16,868 nucleotides of DNA from a bacterium (GCA_024224995.1 JAAENB010000364.1:1-16868), one strand, 5' to 3'. Shown: positions 1 to 5,919, counted from the stretch's first letter. The notes: generated by a model not told the origin, from the letters alone. Numbers and translations are program-made.

Positions 1-248
1 ACAAAGGGTATGGTTTTATTAATAATCATACTCCTGAAATTGCCATGGCCGTGAAAAAAGATTTTAGAAATATAGGCCTGGGCACAAAACTGCTTCTTAC
101 TCTCATGAATAAAATAAAATCGGATGGGTATTCCGCTGTTAGTTTAAGTGTTGATAAAAGAAATAGAGCCGTTAATTTATATAAAAGAGTGGGGTTTGCC
201 ATAGTCGAAGATCCGGAGAACGACTTTATTATGACTAAGCAATTATAA
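1..248 (+). CDS. GNAT-family N-acetyltransferase, C-terminal part (5' end outside window)
   Basis: The reading frame is already open at the window edge (codons from base 3), so the first methionine at base 45 is internal. The visible 82 residues carry the acetyl-CoA-binding motif A of GNAT enzymes: a beta strand (EIAMAV), then the pyrophosphate-binding loop RNIGLGTKLL, followed by a helix. The end has the usual motif B pattern VDKRNRAVNLYKRVGF followed by a last strand. GNAT enzymes transfer an acetyl group from acetyl-CoA to an amine of a small molecule or protein. The substrate-binding half lies upstream and cannot be seen, so the substrate is unknown. The protein ends at a normal distance after motif B, so the 3' end looks intact. 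Family assignment is firm; function is not. Confidence 0.85.
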   Translation, partial: KGYGFINNHTPEIAMAVKKDFRNIGLGTKLLLTLMNKIKSDGYSAVSLSVDKRNRAVNLYKRVGFAIVEDPENDFIMTKQL

Positions 249-333
249 ACATGCCCCGCCATTACGGGAAGGAAGTTTTTTTAAAAGTTCATACTTCAAT
301 TAATAAATTTAATAAGAACTCATCTCTCTATAC

Positions 334-813
334 ATGGATTTACCGCATTGCCACGAATCTTTTATATGTATATGTACACAGCGCCTCGCTGAAAAAGTCT
401 TGATATTTTATTCGCTTGCGTCCAGAATGCCTGCTATGTATGAAATAGATGACTATGAAATTTTCCACTGGAAGTGTTTAAGCTGCAGCCACCAGTTTTC
501 CTTTTGTTGGAACACTATGGACATGAAACATAATTTTGACAGATTTTTTAAGTGTTGTGAATGTGACCGCTTATATTATATTGATTGCCATGAGAACAAA
601 GATATTGTTGATAGTATTTTTGCTGCCGCTAACGACGAAGCCAAAAGAGGTTTGGAACTTGAAAAACATTTACCGCCCTGCGACTGCGGCGGCGCAATAA
701 AATTTTATGATAAAAACTGCCCCAACTGCGGTGAACAGGATTTTCAAAATAAATTTGAAACTATTGAGCTTATTAAGGCTTCCCGCGAGATTAGCCGTGT
801 TCACTTAATTTAA
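334..813 (+). CDS. Cysteine-rich zinc-ribbon-like hypothetical protein
   Basis: I do not recognise this gene. The 159-residue frame is rich in paired cysteines: KCLSC, KCCEC, then CDCGG and CPNCG near residues 115-132. That is the pattern of two or three zinc ribbons or rubredoxin-like knuckles. No membrane segment or signal peptide is visible, so it is probably cytosolic. The start is uncertain. No convincing Shine-Dalgarno precedes the ATG at 334, and ATGs at 427 and 436 would give a protein beginning MPAMYEIDD or MYEIDDYEI, just before the first CxxC. The first 31 residues look less protein-like, so I lean to the shorter form (about 125-128 residues). The next cysteine-rich gene begins 27 bases after its stop, so the two are probably co-transcribed. 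Possible roles include nucleic-acid binding, but nothing in the sequence decides this. Confidence 0.6.
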   Translation: MDLPHCHESFICICTQRLAEKVLIFYSLASRMPAMYEIDDYEIFHWKCLSCSHQFSFCWNTMDMKHNFDRFFKCCECDRLYYIDCHENKDIVDSIFAAANDEAKRGLELEKHLPPCDCGGAIKFYDKNCPNCGEQDFQNKFETIELIKASREISRVHLI

Positions 814-840
814 AATAACACTTCCTATAAAGGCAAACAA

Positions 841-1134
841 ATGAGAACTAAAGAAGAATTTTATTCGATGGTTAAAGACTTACGAAAAATTGCCGCGGAC
901 CCTGCAAATCAAAAATGCTCGTGCCCGAAAGTCAAGTGTGAATGGCACGGCAGATGCCTGGAGTGTGTTACTCTGCACAGACATTTTAAAGATCATGTTC
1001 CGAGCTGTTTTCAGCAGTTTATTAACGATAAAATCAAAGCCATTGTTTCGATTGGTGAGATGGATGTTGTTGAAAGGGAGAAGACTCCCGGGGAGTATTG
1101 GGATTATGTGAGGGAGCAGGATGAGCAGGGTTGA
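841..1134 (+). CDS. Small cysteine-rich protein (97 aa), possible metal-binding protein
   Basis: The 97-residue protein has a compact metal-ligand block at residues 26-56: C26, C28, C33, H36, C39, C42, H46, H48 and C56, in the pattern CxCPxxxCxxHGxC..C. This resembles the short CxCP/HGxC proteins grouped in domains of unknown function (DUF6485-like), though I cannot confirm membership. The first 20 residues form a charged helix, and the tail after residue 60 is mostly acidic and helical. It follows the cysteine-rich 334-813 gene by 27 bases on the same strand and probably shares its transcript. The Shine-Dalgarno is weak (AAAGGC about 7 bases before the ATG). After its stop comes a long repeat-rich non-coding region. 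Function unknown; zinc or Fe-S binding is inferred from the ligands only. Confidence 0.65.
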   Translation: MRTKEEFYSMVKDLRKIAADPANQKCSCPKVKCEWHGRCLECVTLHRHFKDHVPSCFQQFINDKIKAIVSIGEMDVVEREKTPGEYWDYVREQDEQG

Positions 1135-1185
1135 TTTTTGAGACGTTTGTTCTCTGGGGATGTTGAGCCGGGGTTCTGCTCTGCT

Positions 1186-1210
1186 GCCCTTTGGGGTTAA
1201 AACCCCGGGC
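1186..1210 (+). repeat. GC-rich imperfect hairpin downstream of the cysteine-rich genes
   Basis: Outer arms GCCC (1186-1189) and GGGC (1207-1210) enclose a GGGGTT/AACCCC stem with an AA loop; a TTT bulge interrupts the left arm. It lies 52 bases after the stop at 1134. It could end the upstream transcript, but no U-tract follows (TAAAATGGG), so a repeat-family palindrome is at least as likely as a terminator. Confidence 0.5.
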
Positions 1211-1240
1211 TAAAATGGGTTCTCTTTCCAAAAACTCTTT

Positions 1241-1288
1241 CGCCCCCTTTTGGGGGTGCGACCCCTGCGAGGGGTGCGACCCCTGCGA
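1241..1288. repeat. GC-rich hairpin plus two tandem copies of an 18-bp repeat
   Basis: A CCCCC-TTTT-GGGGG hairpin (1243-1256) runs into two perfect tandem copies of GGGGTGCGACCCCTGCGA (1253-1270 and 1271-1288). Each copy contains an internal GGGG/CCCC dyad. The same 18-mer occurs inside the coding sequence of the large oxidoreductase subunit at 14348-14365. Open frames cross this block on both strands, but they read only the repeat and have no ribosome-binding site or recognisable protein, so I treat the region as non-coding. Nothing else gene-like is seen in 1135-1382. Confidence 0.8.
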
Positions 1289-1382
1289 AGCATCTCCACA
1301 AACCCAACCCGGTATAACCACAGTTTCTTCCGTATTTTTTCCTATACGCAGTGTGTCTGTGCCTGTTCTGCGGGAATCCAAT

Positions 1383-1491
1383 TGTTACGGTAGTGTAAAT
1401 TTTTCTTTCCTGATGTTACAGTAGCGTAAACTTTCTCCCTATTATCTTTTAAACATTCGTTCTGTTATGCGATTGTTACGCCGGTGTTAAA
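1383..1491. promoter_or_regulatory. Three operator-like TGTTAC-N5/6-GTAA boxes upstream of amt
   Basis: Three related near-palindromes lie upstream of the amt promoter. Two agree at 15 of 17 positions: TGTTACGGTAGTGTAAA (1383-1399) and TGTTACAGTAGCGTAAA (1414-1430). A third, looser copy starts at 1474 (TGTTACGCCGGTGTTAAA). Each has TTAC facing GTAA (GTTAA in the third). Starts are 31 and 60 bases apart, close to three and six helical turns, which suits proteins bound on one DNA face. I cannot name the regulator. The NtcA consensus (GTA-N8-TAC) and the sigma-54 promoter pattern do not fit. Confidence 0.5.
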
Positions 1492-1527
1492 TAGGCCTCG
1501 AAATACCCTGTTTTATGCCTCGCGCGG

Positions 1528-1556
1528 TTGACAAACGGAGCGGTAAGTATTATTTT
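1528..1556 (+). promoter_or_regulatory. Sigma-70-type promoter of amt
   Basis: TTGACA at 1528-1533 is followed after exactly 17 bases by TATTTT at 1551-1556. The predicted transcription start is near 1563, giving a leader of about 80 bases that contains the 10-bp hairpin at 1584-1617. No GG-N10-GC sigma-54 element was found in this spacer. Confidence 0.65.
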
Positions 1557-1583
1557 TAACTCATTAACAATTTGAAAATTATG

Positions 1584-1617
1584 CCATGCGCGCGGCGTCC
1601 GGGGAAAGCGCGCATGG
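1584..1617 (+). promoter_or_regulatory. Perfect 10-bp stem-loop in the amt leader
   Basis: CCATGCGCGC (1584-1593) pairs perfectly with GCGCGCATGG (1608-1617) across a 14-base loop. It lies between the predicted transcription start and the Shine-Dalgarno GGAGGT (1631-1636), which is 6 bases from the amt ATG. No U-run follows, so it is not a standard terminator. It may be a leader structure affecting stability or translation, or a protein-binding palindrome. Confidence 0.55.
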
Positions 1618-1642
1618 TTTATAAAAAACAGGAGGTCTTTGT

Positions 1643-2869
1643 ATGAGTAACGTAAACCTTATTGACACAACCTGGATGCTGGTTGCCACAGCCCTGGTTA
1701 TGATAATGATTCCAACCCTGGCATTCTTTTATGGCGGTCTTGTTCGAAAGAAGAATGTTCTCTCTGTCTTAATGCAGACAATGGTTATTTTAGGTGTCAT
1801 CTCTATCCAGTGGGTTCTTTTTGGATACAGTCTCGCCTTTGGTCCCGACAAGGGAGGTCTTATTGGCGGACTCGATTTCGTGTTCCTTAACGGTGTGGGT
1901 CTGGCTCCTATTGAAGGTCAGACTATCCCGCACCAGCTTTTTATGATGTTCCAGATGATGTTCGCGGTTATTACACCGGCGCTTATTGTTGGCGCTTTTG
2001 TTGAACGAATAAAATTTTCAGGATTCTTGCTGTTTACTGTTATCTGGTCTACTATTATATACGATCCCATGGCTCACTGGGTCTGGGCCGAAGGCGGCTG
2101 GCTTTATGACCTGCACGCGCTCGACTTCGCGGGCGGTACGGTTATTCACATAACAGCTGGTGTGTCTGCCCTGGTTATGGCACTGATGCTGGGAAAACGA
2201 AGCGGGAATGCCGCAATGAGCAGCTCTCCTCATAACCTGCCTTTTTCCGTTCTGGGAGCCGGGTTTCTCTGGTTTGGCTGGTTTGGGTTTAACGCGGGAA
2301 GCGCGCTTGGAGTAAACGGCCAGACTATTGCTGCGTTTGTGAACACTAATACCGCGGCTGCGGCAGCGGTGGTTGCCTGGCTTATAATGGACCGTATGAT
2401 CAATAAAGTTCCTACCATGCTGGGAGTTATTACCGGTATTGTTGCCGGGCTTGTCGCCATCACTCCGGCTGCGGGTTTTGTTACCCCTATGGCCGCTATT
2501 GTGATTGGTATTGGCGGGAGCGTGTTCGGGTTTATTTTTGTTACCTACGTGAAAGAAAAGTTTGGATATGATGATTCTCTGGATGTGTTCGGGGTTCATG
2601 GCGTTGCCGGAATATTCGGTGCCATTGCTACCGGGATCTTCGCGGATAAAGCTATTGGCGGTACCGATGGCCTGTTAAACGGTAATGCCGGACAGCTTGG
2701 AGTTCAGGCGCTTACTGTCCTGGTTGCTATTGTTTTTGCCGGTGTTGGTACGTTTATTATTTTTAAAGTAGTGGACGCCCTTGTTGGCATGAGAGTTGAC
2801 TCGCGTGAAGAGAATATCGGGCTGGATTTAACCCAGCACCATGAAGCCGGGTATACCTTAATTGACTAA
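1643..2869 (+). CDS. amt: Ammonium transporter (Amt/MEP/Rh family)
   Basis: This 408-residue inner-membrane protein conducts ammonium/ammonia into the cell. It has the expected Amt/AmtB features: the FFYGGLVRKKN signature (28-38), the QMMFA segment with the pore phenylalanine F107, W148 in HWVW, D161 in DFAGG, and the twin pore histidines H169 (VIHITAG) and H319 (VFGVHGVAG). F214/F216 lie in FGWFGFNAGS. The C-terminal tail ends in the conserved GLD...EAGY region used for contact with PII. The segment count fits the usual 11 membrane helices. There is no N-terminal signal peptide like that of E. coli AmtB. The start is well placed: GGAGGT lies 6 bases upstream. It has its own promoter (1528-1556) and precedes a PII gene by about 175 bases, the classic amt-glnK pairing, so it is probably blocked or released by that PII according to nitrogen status. 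Confidence 0.97.
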   Translation: MSNVNLIDTTWMLVATALVMIMIPTLAFFYGGLVRKKNVLSVLMQTMVILGVISIQWVLFGYSLAFGPDKGGLIGGLDFVFLNGVGLAPIEGQTIPHQLFMMFQMMFAVITPALIVGAFVERIKFSGFLLFTVIWSTIIYDPMAHWVWAEGGWLYDLHALDFAGGTVIHITAGVSALVMALMLGKRSGNAAMSSSPHNLPFSVLGAGFLWFGWFGFNAGSALGVNGQTIAAFVNTNTAAAAAVVAWLIMDRMINKVPTMLGVITGIVAGLVAITPAAGFVTPMAAIVIGIGGSVFGFIFVTYVKEKFGYDDSLDVFGVHGVAGIFGAIATGIFADKAIGGTDGLLNGNAGQLGVQALTVLVAIVFAGVGTFIIFKVVDALVGMRVDSREENIGLDLTQHHEAGYTLID

Positions 2870-2876
2870 AGAGTAA

Positions 2877-3024
2877 GGTGATCGGTGGCCCGGAGGGCCG
2901 GGTTATCGGTGATCGGATAAGAGAAGAAGCCCGTAGAGGCGTTAAAGACAGGTGCAAGGAGCAAGGTGAAAGGAAAAAGGAAACCGCTGCGGCGGCAAAA
3001 AACCTCGAACCTTGAACTTTTTTG
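2877..3024. repeat. Repeat-rich spacer between amt and the PII gene
   Basis: The spacer holds two copies of GGTGATCGG (from 2877 and near 2909) flanking a GGCCC-GGA-GGGCC hairpin. An AAGGAGCAAGGTGAAAGG purine block (from about 2956) follows, then a CCGC/GCGG hairpin and CCTCGAACCTTGAAC. The last is an approximate inverse complement of the purine block and resembles the heptamer repeats of the downstream operon. No ORF is supported here. Transcription probably continues from amt. Confidence 0.5.
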
Positions 3025-3044
3025 TAATATTTAAGGAGGATTGT

Positions 3045-3386
3045 ATGAAATATATAATAGCAATAATTCGTCCCCATAAGCTGGAAGACGTAAAGAAAGA
3101 ACTCGACGCAGTTGATGTTCATCTTATGACCGTTGTTGATGCCCTGGGCTGCGGCAGGCAGAAAGGGGAAACCGAAATATATCGAGGCGTTAAAGAAGTT
3201 GAAAACCTTCGACGTAAGATCAAACTGGAGATCGCGGTAAACGAAGAATACGAAGAAAAAACAATTAACGCTATTGTCAAAGGGTCCAGAGAAGGCGAAA
3301 TTGGCGATGGGAAAATATTTGTTTTTGATATGTCCGAATGCGTGAGGATCCGGACCGGGGAACGGGGGAAAGAGGCCATTGGCTGA
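3045..3386 (+). CDS. glnK: PII nitrogen-regulatory protein, GlnK-like, lacking the T-loop tyrosine
   Basis: A PII trimer protein of 113 residues, the normal family length. PII senses 2-oxoglutarate, ATP and ADP and controls targets, here most likely the adjacent transporter. Clear signatures are the N-terminal strand, [13 protein letters not shown] (T-loop start, 36-48), the B-loop [10 protein letters not shown] (84-93) and the C-terminal RIRTGERG (101-108). I chose the ATG at 3045 because AAGGAGGA (3033-3040) sits 4 bases upstream and the family begins there; a longer TTG frame from 3012 would be non-homologous. The T-loop is unusual. In the ungapped alignment with E. coli GlnK, Y46 is kept but position 51 is Glu rather than the uridylylated Tyr, and the usual LPKVK is RRKIK. 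Regulation by uridylylation is therefore unlikely; ligand binding alone may suffice. The symbol rests on family and neighbourhood. Confidence 0.93.
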   Translation: MKYIIAIIRPHKLEDVKKELDAVDVHLMTVVDALGCGRQKGETEIYRGVKEVENLRRKIKLEIAVNEEYEEKTINAIVKGSREGEIGDGKIFVFDMSECVRIRTGERGKEAIG

Positions 3387-3398
3387 TTTCTGTTTTCT

Positions 3399-3427
3399 TA
3401 CAACGAGGAGTAAAGCTCCTCGTTGTA
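3399..3427. other. 12-bp perfect stem-loop downstream of the PII gene
   Basis: TACAACGAGGAG (3399-3410) pairs perfectly with CTCCTCGTTGTA (3416-3427) across TAAAG. It lies 12 bases after the PII stop, where a terminator would be expected, between convergent genes. The left flank is T-rich and the right flank A-rich, the opposite of an intrinsic terminator on either strand. It may stabilise the 3' end or terminate without a U-tract. The rest of 3428-3589 shows no gene. Confidence 0.6.
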
Positions 3428-3589
3428 AAAACGTCCCCTGTATCCTGCATCTGCTTCAACGCTTTCTTCGCGGAACCTTTGCAATGAGTTTCTTACTTCC
3501 ATATTTGGGTATGTGAGAAAGTATTCCTGCCTTATATACTTAAATATAATTCAGTATTCGGAATAATCACACTCTTGTAAAGTAGAAAT

Positions 3590-4924
3590 TTATGGTCCAC
3601 CCGTAGTGAAAAACTGAAAATATCCCGCGCTGGTATCACTGGCATGATACTCCCCATAAGTGGTCCACCCGCTGCCGCTCATATCATCCATATATATAAT
3701 CCTGTTTGTTTTTGTATCGGCAGTATCTTCATCAATAAGGTATATCTTTCCGTTTATTGCGCCCACAAAACGCTGAGGGCCGTAAAAGTCGCCTACGTCA
3801 GTGGCGGAATCGGCAACTGCTCCATAGGCGGCCACAAGAGTCGAAAGATCCGCGCTGAGCTGTAATAACCGGTACCCGGCTGCTCCGGCTTTGTTTGCCA
3901 CATATAGAGACCCGTCTTTAAGTAAAACATCTTTTGAAGCAGCTAAAGAGGAGCTATAGGATTTTCCCACTGAGCTTGCTTCTATCCTGGAACCTGACGC
4001 TGCTGAGGGATTAAATTTATATATGGCACTGGCACTGATATTAGCATTCGCAAGATATACATATCCCTGCTGGTCGGCCGCCAGTCCCCGGATATCCTGG
4101 CTCGATAAACCTTCCGCGGAAAGCGTAAAGGTTTCCTCTGATGTGGAGAGATCTGTTTTTCTCCGGTACAGGTTGGTCCCCTCTGTATAATAGACATAGC
4201 CGTTGGCCCTGTCTACAGTTACCGCGTGATAATAGTTCATACCTCCTACTGACACTTCCTCCGCAGTGGTGTCGGTGATATTGTTTAAACGAACTACCCT
4301 CGCTTCTCCGGTTGATGGTCCTCCGCTTGCGATATAGATCCTTCCACTGGCATCAAAATCAATATCTCCCGTACTAAATCCAACACTGGCAAAATAGGGG
4401 AGTTCGGCTTTTGTCAGCTCCTGCCACGTGGCGTTGATTGCAGTGTCGCCCCCTTCCATGTTGTTTATCTGCACTATGCGGCTGTTTAAATAATCGGGGA
4501 TTACCAGCTTCGTGGTGTTTGTTATCATCTTTATTGCCACGGTCTTTTCCTCACCGGGTTTCAGGTTTTCAGTTGTACTTCCTTTATAGGTGAGAACCGC
4601 GCTCACAATCGCCGGGTTCATTACCGCCGTTACCTCAATGAGCCTGTTCTTCCCGGCCGGTACCCGCAGGTTTATTGCGGACGTGTTCCCTCCGTAGTTA
4701 CCCTCAATTGGCTGCATGCCGGGACCGGAAGCTCTTACGATAATTCCGGTAATACCCCCGGGAGCAGTTCCTGCTTTGCTCCCTGCCCGGTTTAAACCCA
4801 GATCAATTGAAACGACCGCGTCGTTATCTGAATTGATGAAACATCCCGGCAGGGTTATTGCTGCTGCTGCCGTAAATAAAAATATTGTTATGGTTATAAT
4901 AAATGCGAGTTTGTGGTTATTCAT
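3590..4924 (-). CDS. Beta-propeller lipoprotein, function unknown
   Basis: The 444-residue protein starts with a lipoprotein signal peptide: basic MNNHK, a hydrophobic stretch, and a lipobox LPGC with the lipidated Cys at residue 28. It is therefore anchored in a membrane on the outside of the cytoplasm. Residues about 35-130 look like a beta-sandwich domain (PGGITGIIVRASGPG). From about residue 145 come about six repeats of the form D..G.(I/V)Y(I/L/V), each followed by a strand such as ARVVRLNN or SAIYKFNP. This is typical of NHL/SMP-30-like beta-propellers. No catalytic motif is evident, so binding of a ligand or polymer is the safest guess. It has its own promoter (4972-5000) and a GGGGGAG Shine-Dalgarno, and is convergent with the PII gene. 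The propeller type is my reading of repeat spacing, not a confirmed match. Confidence 0.8.
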   Translation of the reverse strand: MNNHKLAFIITITIFLFTAAAAITLPGCFINSDNDAVVSIDLGLNRAGSKAGTAPGGITGIIVRASGPGMQPIEGNYGGNTSAINLRVPAGKNRLIEVTAVMNPAIVSAVLTYKGSTTENLKPGEEKTVAIKMITNTTKLVIPDYLNSRIVQINNMEGGDTAINATWQELTKAELPYFASVGFSTGDIDFDASGRIYIASGGPSTGEARVVRLNNITDTTAEEVSVGGMNYYHAVTVDRANGYVYYTEGTNLYRRKTDLSTSEETFTLSAEGLSSQDIRGLAADQQGYVYLANANISASAIYKFNPSAASGSRIEASSVGKSYSSSLAASKDVLLKDGSLYVANKAGAAGYRLLQLSADLSTLVAAYGAVADSATDVGDFYGPQRFVGAINGKIYLIDEDTADTKTNRIIYMDDMSGSGWTTYGEYHASDTSAGYFQFFTTGGP

Positions 4925-4971
4925 GGCTCCCCCTTCGTATGACAGTTCTTATTTATTTTTTTATCAATTTT

Positions 4972-5000
4972 ATATTAACAAAATTTATGGGACAAGTCAA
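4972..5000 (-). promoter_or_regulatory. Sigma-70-type promoter of the lipoprotein gene
   Basis: On the minus strand, TTGACT (5000-4995) is followed after 17 bases by TAATAT (4977-4972). The lipoprotein ATG at 4924 lies about 40 bases downstream of the expected start, with GGGGGAG just before it. Confidence 0.6.
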
Positions 5001-5024
5001 TAAATATCCTTATTTTTATGAGAT

Positions 5025-5044
5025 AAGGGCATACCAGTGCCCTT
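5025..5044 (+). terminator. Hairpin with T-tract between the lipoprotein and RHH genes
   Basis: AAGGGCA (5025-5031) pairs with TGCCCTT (5038-5044) across six bases. On the plus strand it is followed by GAATTTTTTCTTT, the form of an intrinsic terminator. There is no plus-strand gene upstream, so it would stop antisense transcription. On the minus strand it sits just after the RHH gene and may act weakly as its 3' end. Confidence 0.4.
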
Positions 5045-5082
5045 GAATTTTTTCTTTGGGGCTGTTTTTTGGTTTCCGGCTC

Positions 5083-5565
5083 CTAATCGAAGTGCTTCCC
5101 GAGCTCTTCCGTGCCCGGAAACCCCCAAAACGTGACGAATCTCTGTATACTACCGGAGTCCCTTGCCGTAAAGAAATATTGTTGAAGATAATTATCGGCA
5201 AAATAGGGGTCCCTGGTAAGGGTAGACTGCATCAGTACGATATCCAGGTATTCGTGAATGGCAAAGGCTATTATGGCAGAAATAGACATTTTATGAAACT
5301 TTCTCAGATCCTGCCAGGATTCATACACCTCAGGCGGCAGCCACACATGGACCCTGTGCCAGTTAGCGTCTTCCATGCGAGCCTGATAATGAACCTGGTG
5401 AAACATCACCACAGGCAGATCTTTATTTTCAATAACCCGTCTCATAAGCAGGATAATAATCTTATTGCGGGATAGCCCCATTTCTGCGGAAGCATCAAGC
5501 AGTTTCTCCAGCAATTCACCCTTTATATTTATAGTAGTATCAATATTTATTATTTTATCAGTCAT
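5083..5565 (-). CDS. Protein with two ribbon-helix-helix-like domains, probable DNA-binding regulator
   Basis: This 160-residue protein has two successive segments with ribbon-helix-helix character. The first, residues 10-46, has a short strand (TTINIKG), a helix (ELLEKLLDASAEM), the turn GLS and a second helix (RNKIIILLMRRVI). The second, residues 70-108, repeats the plan: HRVHVWLPPEV, a helix, then KMSISAIIAFAIHEYL. RHH proteins bind short DNA repeats through the strand, usually as dimers; two copies in one chain could form a pseudo-dimer. A C-terminal segment (120-160) is aromatic (QRFVTFWGFPG) and of unknown role. I chose the ATG at 5565 because GGAG lies 6 bases upstream. The gene is divergent from a 45-residue ORF, and the spacer holds paired 11-bp repeats that could be its operator. 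I associate such proteins with spirochaete genomes from memory only. Confidence 0.7.
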   Translation of the reverse strand: MTDKIINIDTTINIKGELLEKLLDASAEMGLSRNKIIILLMRRVIENKDLPVVMFHQVHYQARMEDANWHRVHVWLPPEVYESWQDLRKFHKMSISAIIAFAIHEYLDIVLMQSTLTRDPYFADNYLQQYFFTARDSGSIQRFVTFWGFPGTEELGKHFD

Positions 5566-5623
5566 TATTTTCTCCATTATTATTATCAAAATAAAAAAAA
5601 ATCTAAAAATTAAAATTAATCAC

Positions 5624-5652
5624 TTGACTCATAAATAGATGTGTAGCATATT
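5624..5652 (+). promoter_or_regulatory. Promoter for the 45-residue small ORF
   Basis: TTGACT (5624-5629), a 17-base spacer and CATATT (5647-5652). The -10 region overlaps the end of the first 11-bp operator-like repeat, so a bound repressor would block it. A possible divergent minus-strand promoter for the RHH gene (TTTACA-17-TATTTA) overlaps the same stretch. Confidence 0.5.
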
Positions 5653-5664
5653 CATGTAAAGCAT
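5639..5664. promoter_or_regulatory. Paired 11-bp operator-like repeats between divergent genes
   Basis: ATGTGTAGCAT (5639-5649) and ATGTAAAGCAT (5654-5664) match at 9 of 11 positions and start 15 bases apart. Each begins ATG and ends CAT, giving weak dyad symmetry. They lie in the divergent spacer next to a ribbon-helix-helix gene and overlap the plus-strand -10 element. Autoregulation is inferred from position. Confidence 0.4.
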
Positions 5665-5707
5665 AAAAATGTTTATTTTGAAATAAAAGAATAAAAAAGG
5701 TGAGATT

Positions 5708-5845
5708 ATGAATAATAAACAGGTAAGAGTAAAGTCATATAAAAGGTCACTGCCAAACTCTTCTTTTGATAAAGGTCCGGGGTACAGGCCCTATGTGAAA
5801 GAAGTCTATGTAAAAGGGCATAAACGCTCAAAGCCAAACAGGTAG
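5708..5845 (+). CDS. 45-residue highly basic small protein
   Basis: A short frame encodes MNNKQVRVKSYKRS... ending YVKGHKRSKPNR. It has 13 Lys/Arg against 2 acidic residues, with several Tyr, Pro and Ser, no hydrophobic helix and no cysteine. The start is supported by an AAGGTGAG Shine-Dalgarno a few bases upstream, and a plausible promoter lies at 5624-5652. A 9-bp hairpin at 5920-5946 could end the transcript. The closing VKGHxRSxPN pattern recalls small basic proteins whose C-termini repeat 'V+xHxR' motifs, but I cannot assign a family. Charge suggests nucleic-acid or ribosome binding. It is divergent from the double ribbon-helix-helix gene and may be its target. Expression signals are better than expected by chance for an ORF this short. 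Confidence 0.6.
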   Translation: MNNKQVRVKSYKRSLPNSSFDKGPGYRPYVKEVYVKGHKRSKPNR

Positions 5846-5919
5846 AAGCCAAACAAATAAATATTCATCATACGTATCTAACAGGGAAGATCTAAGGAAA
5901 GCATTTATCTTTTTAATAA

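Noticed and set aside
1034..1424. Open frames on both strands across the repeat region (115 codons minus, 77 codons plus)
   Set aside because: They read the GGGGTGCGACCCCTGCGA units and hairpins into repeats such as SQGSHP and CDPCEG, have no usable ribosome-binding site and resemble no protein. The stop-free length is a by-product of the repeats.
1440..1642. Sigma-54 promoter for amt, as in enterobacteria
   Set aside because: No GG-N10-GC element at -24/-12 was found, whereas a TTGACA-17-TATTTT promoter is clear.
3012..3044. Upstream TTG start for the PII gene
   Set aside because: It would add eleven residues with no counterpart in the family, while the ATG at 3045 has AAGGAGGA at the right distance.
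5083..5845. Classical type II toxin-antitoxin module
   Set aside because: The small basic ORF is divergent rather than in operon with the RHH gene and does not look like a known toxin. I keep only the regulator/target hypothesis.
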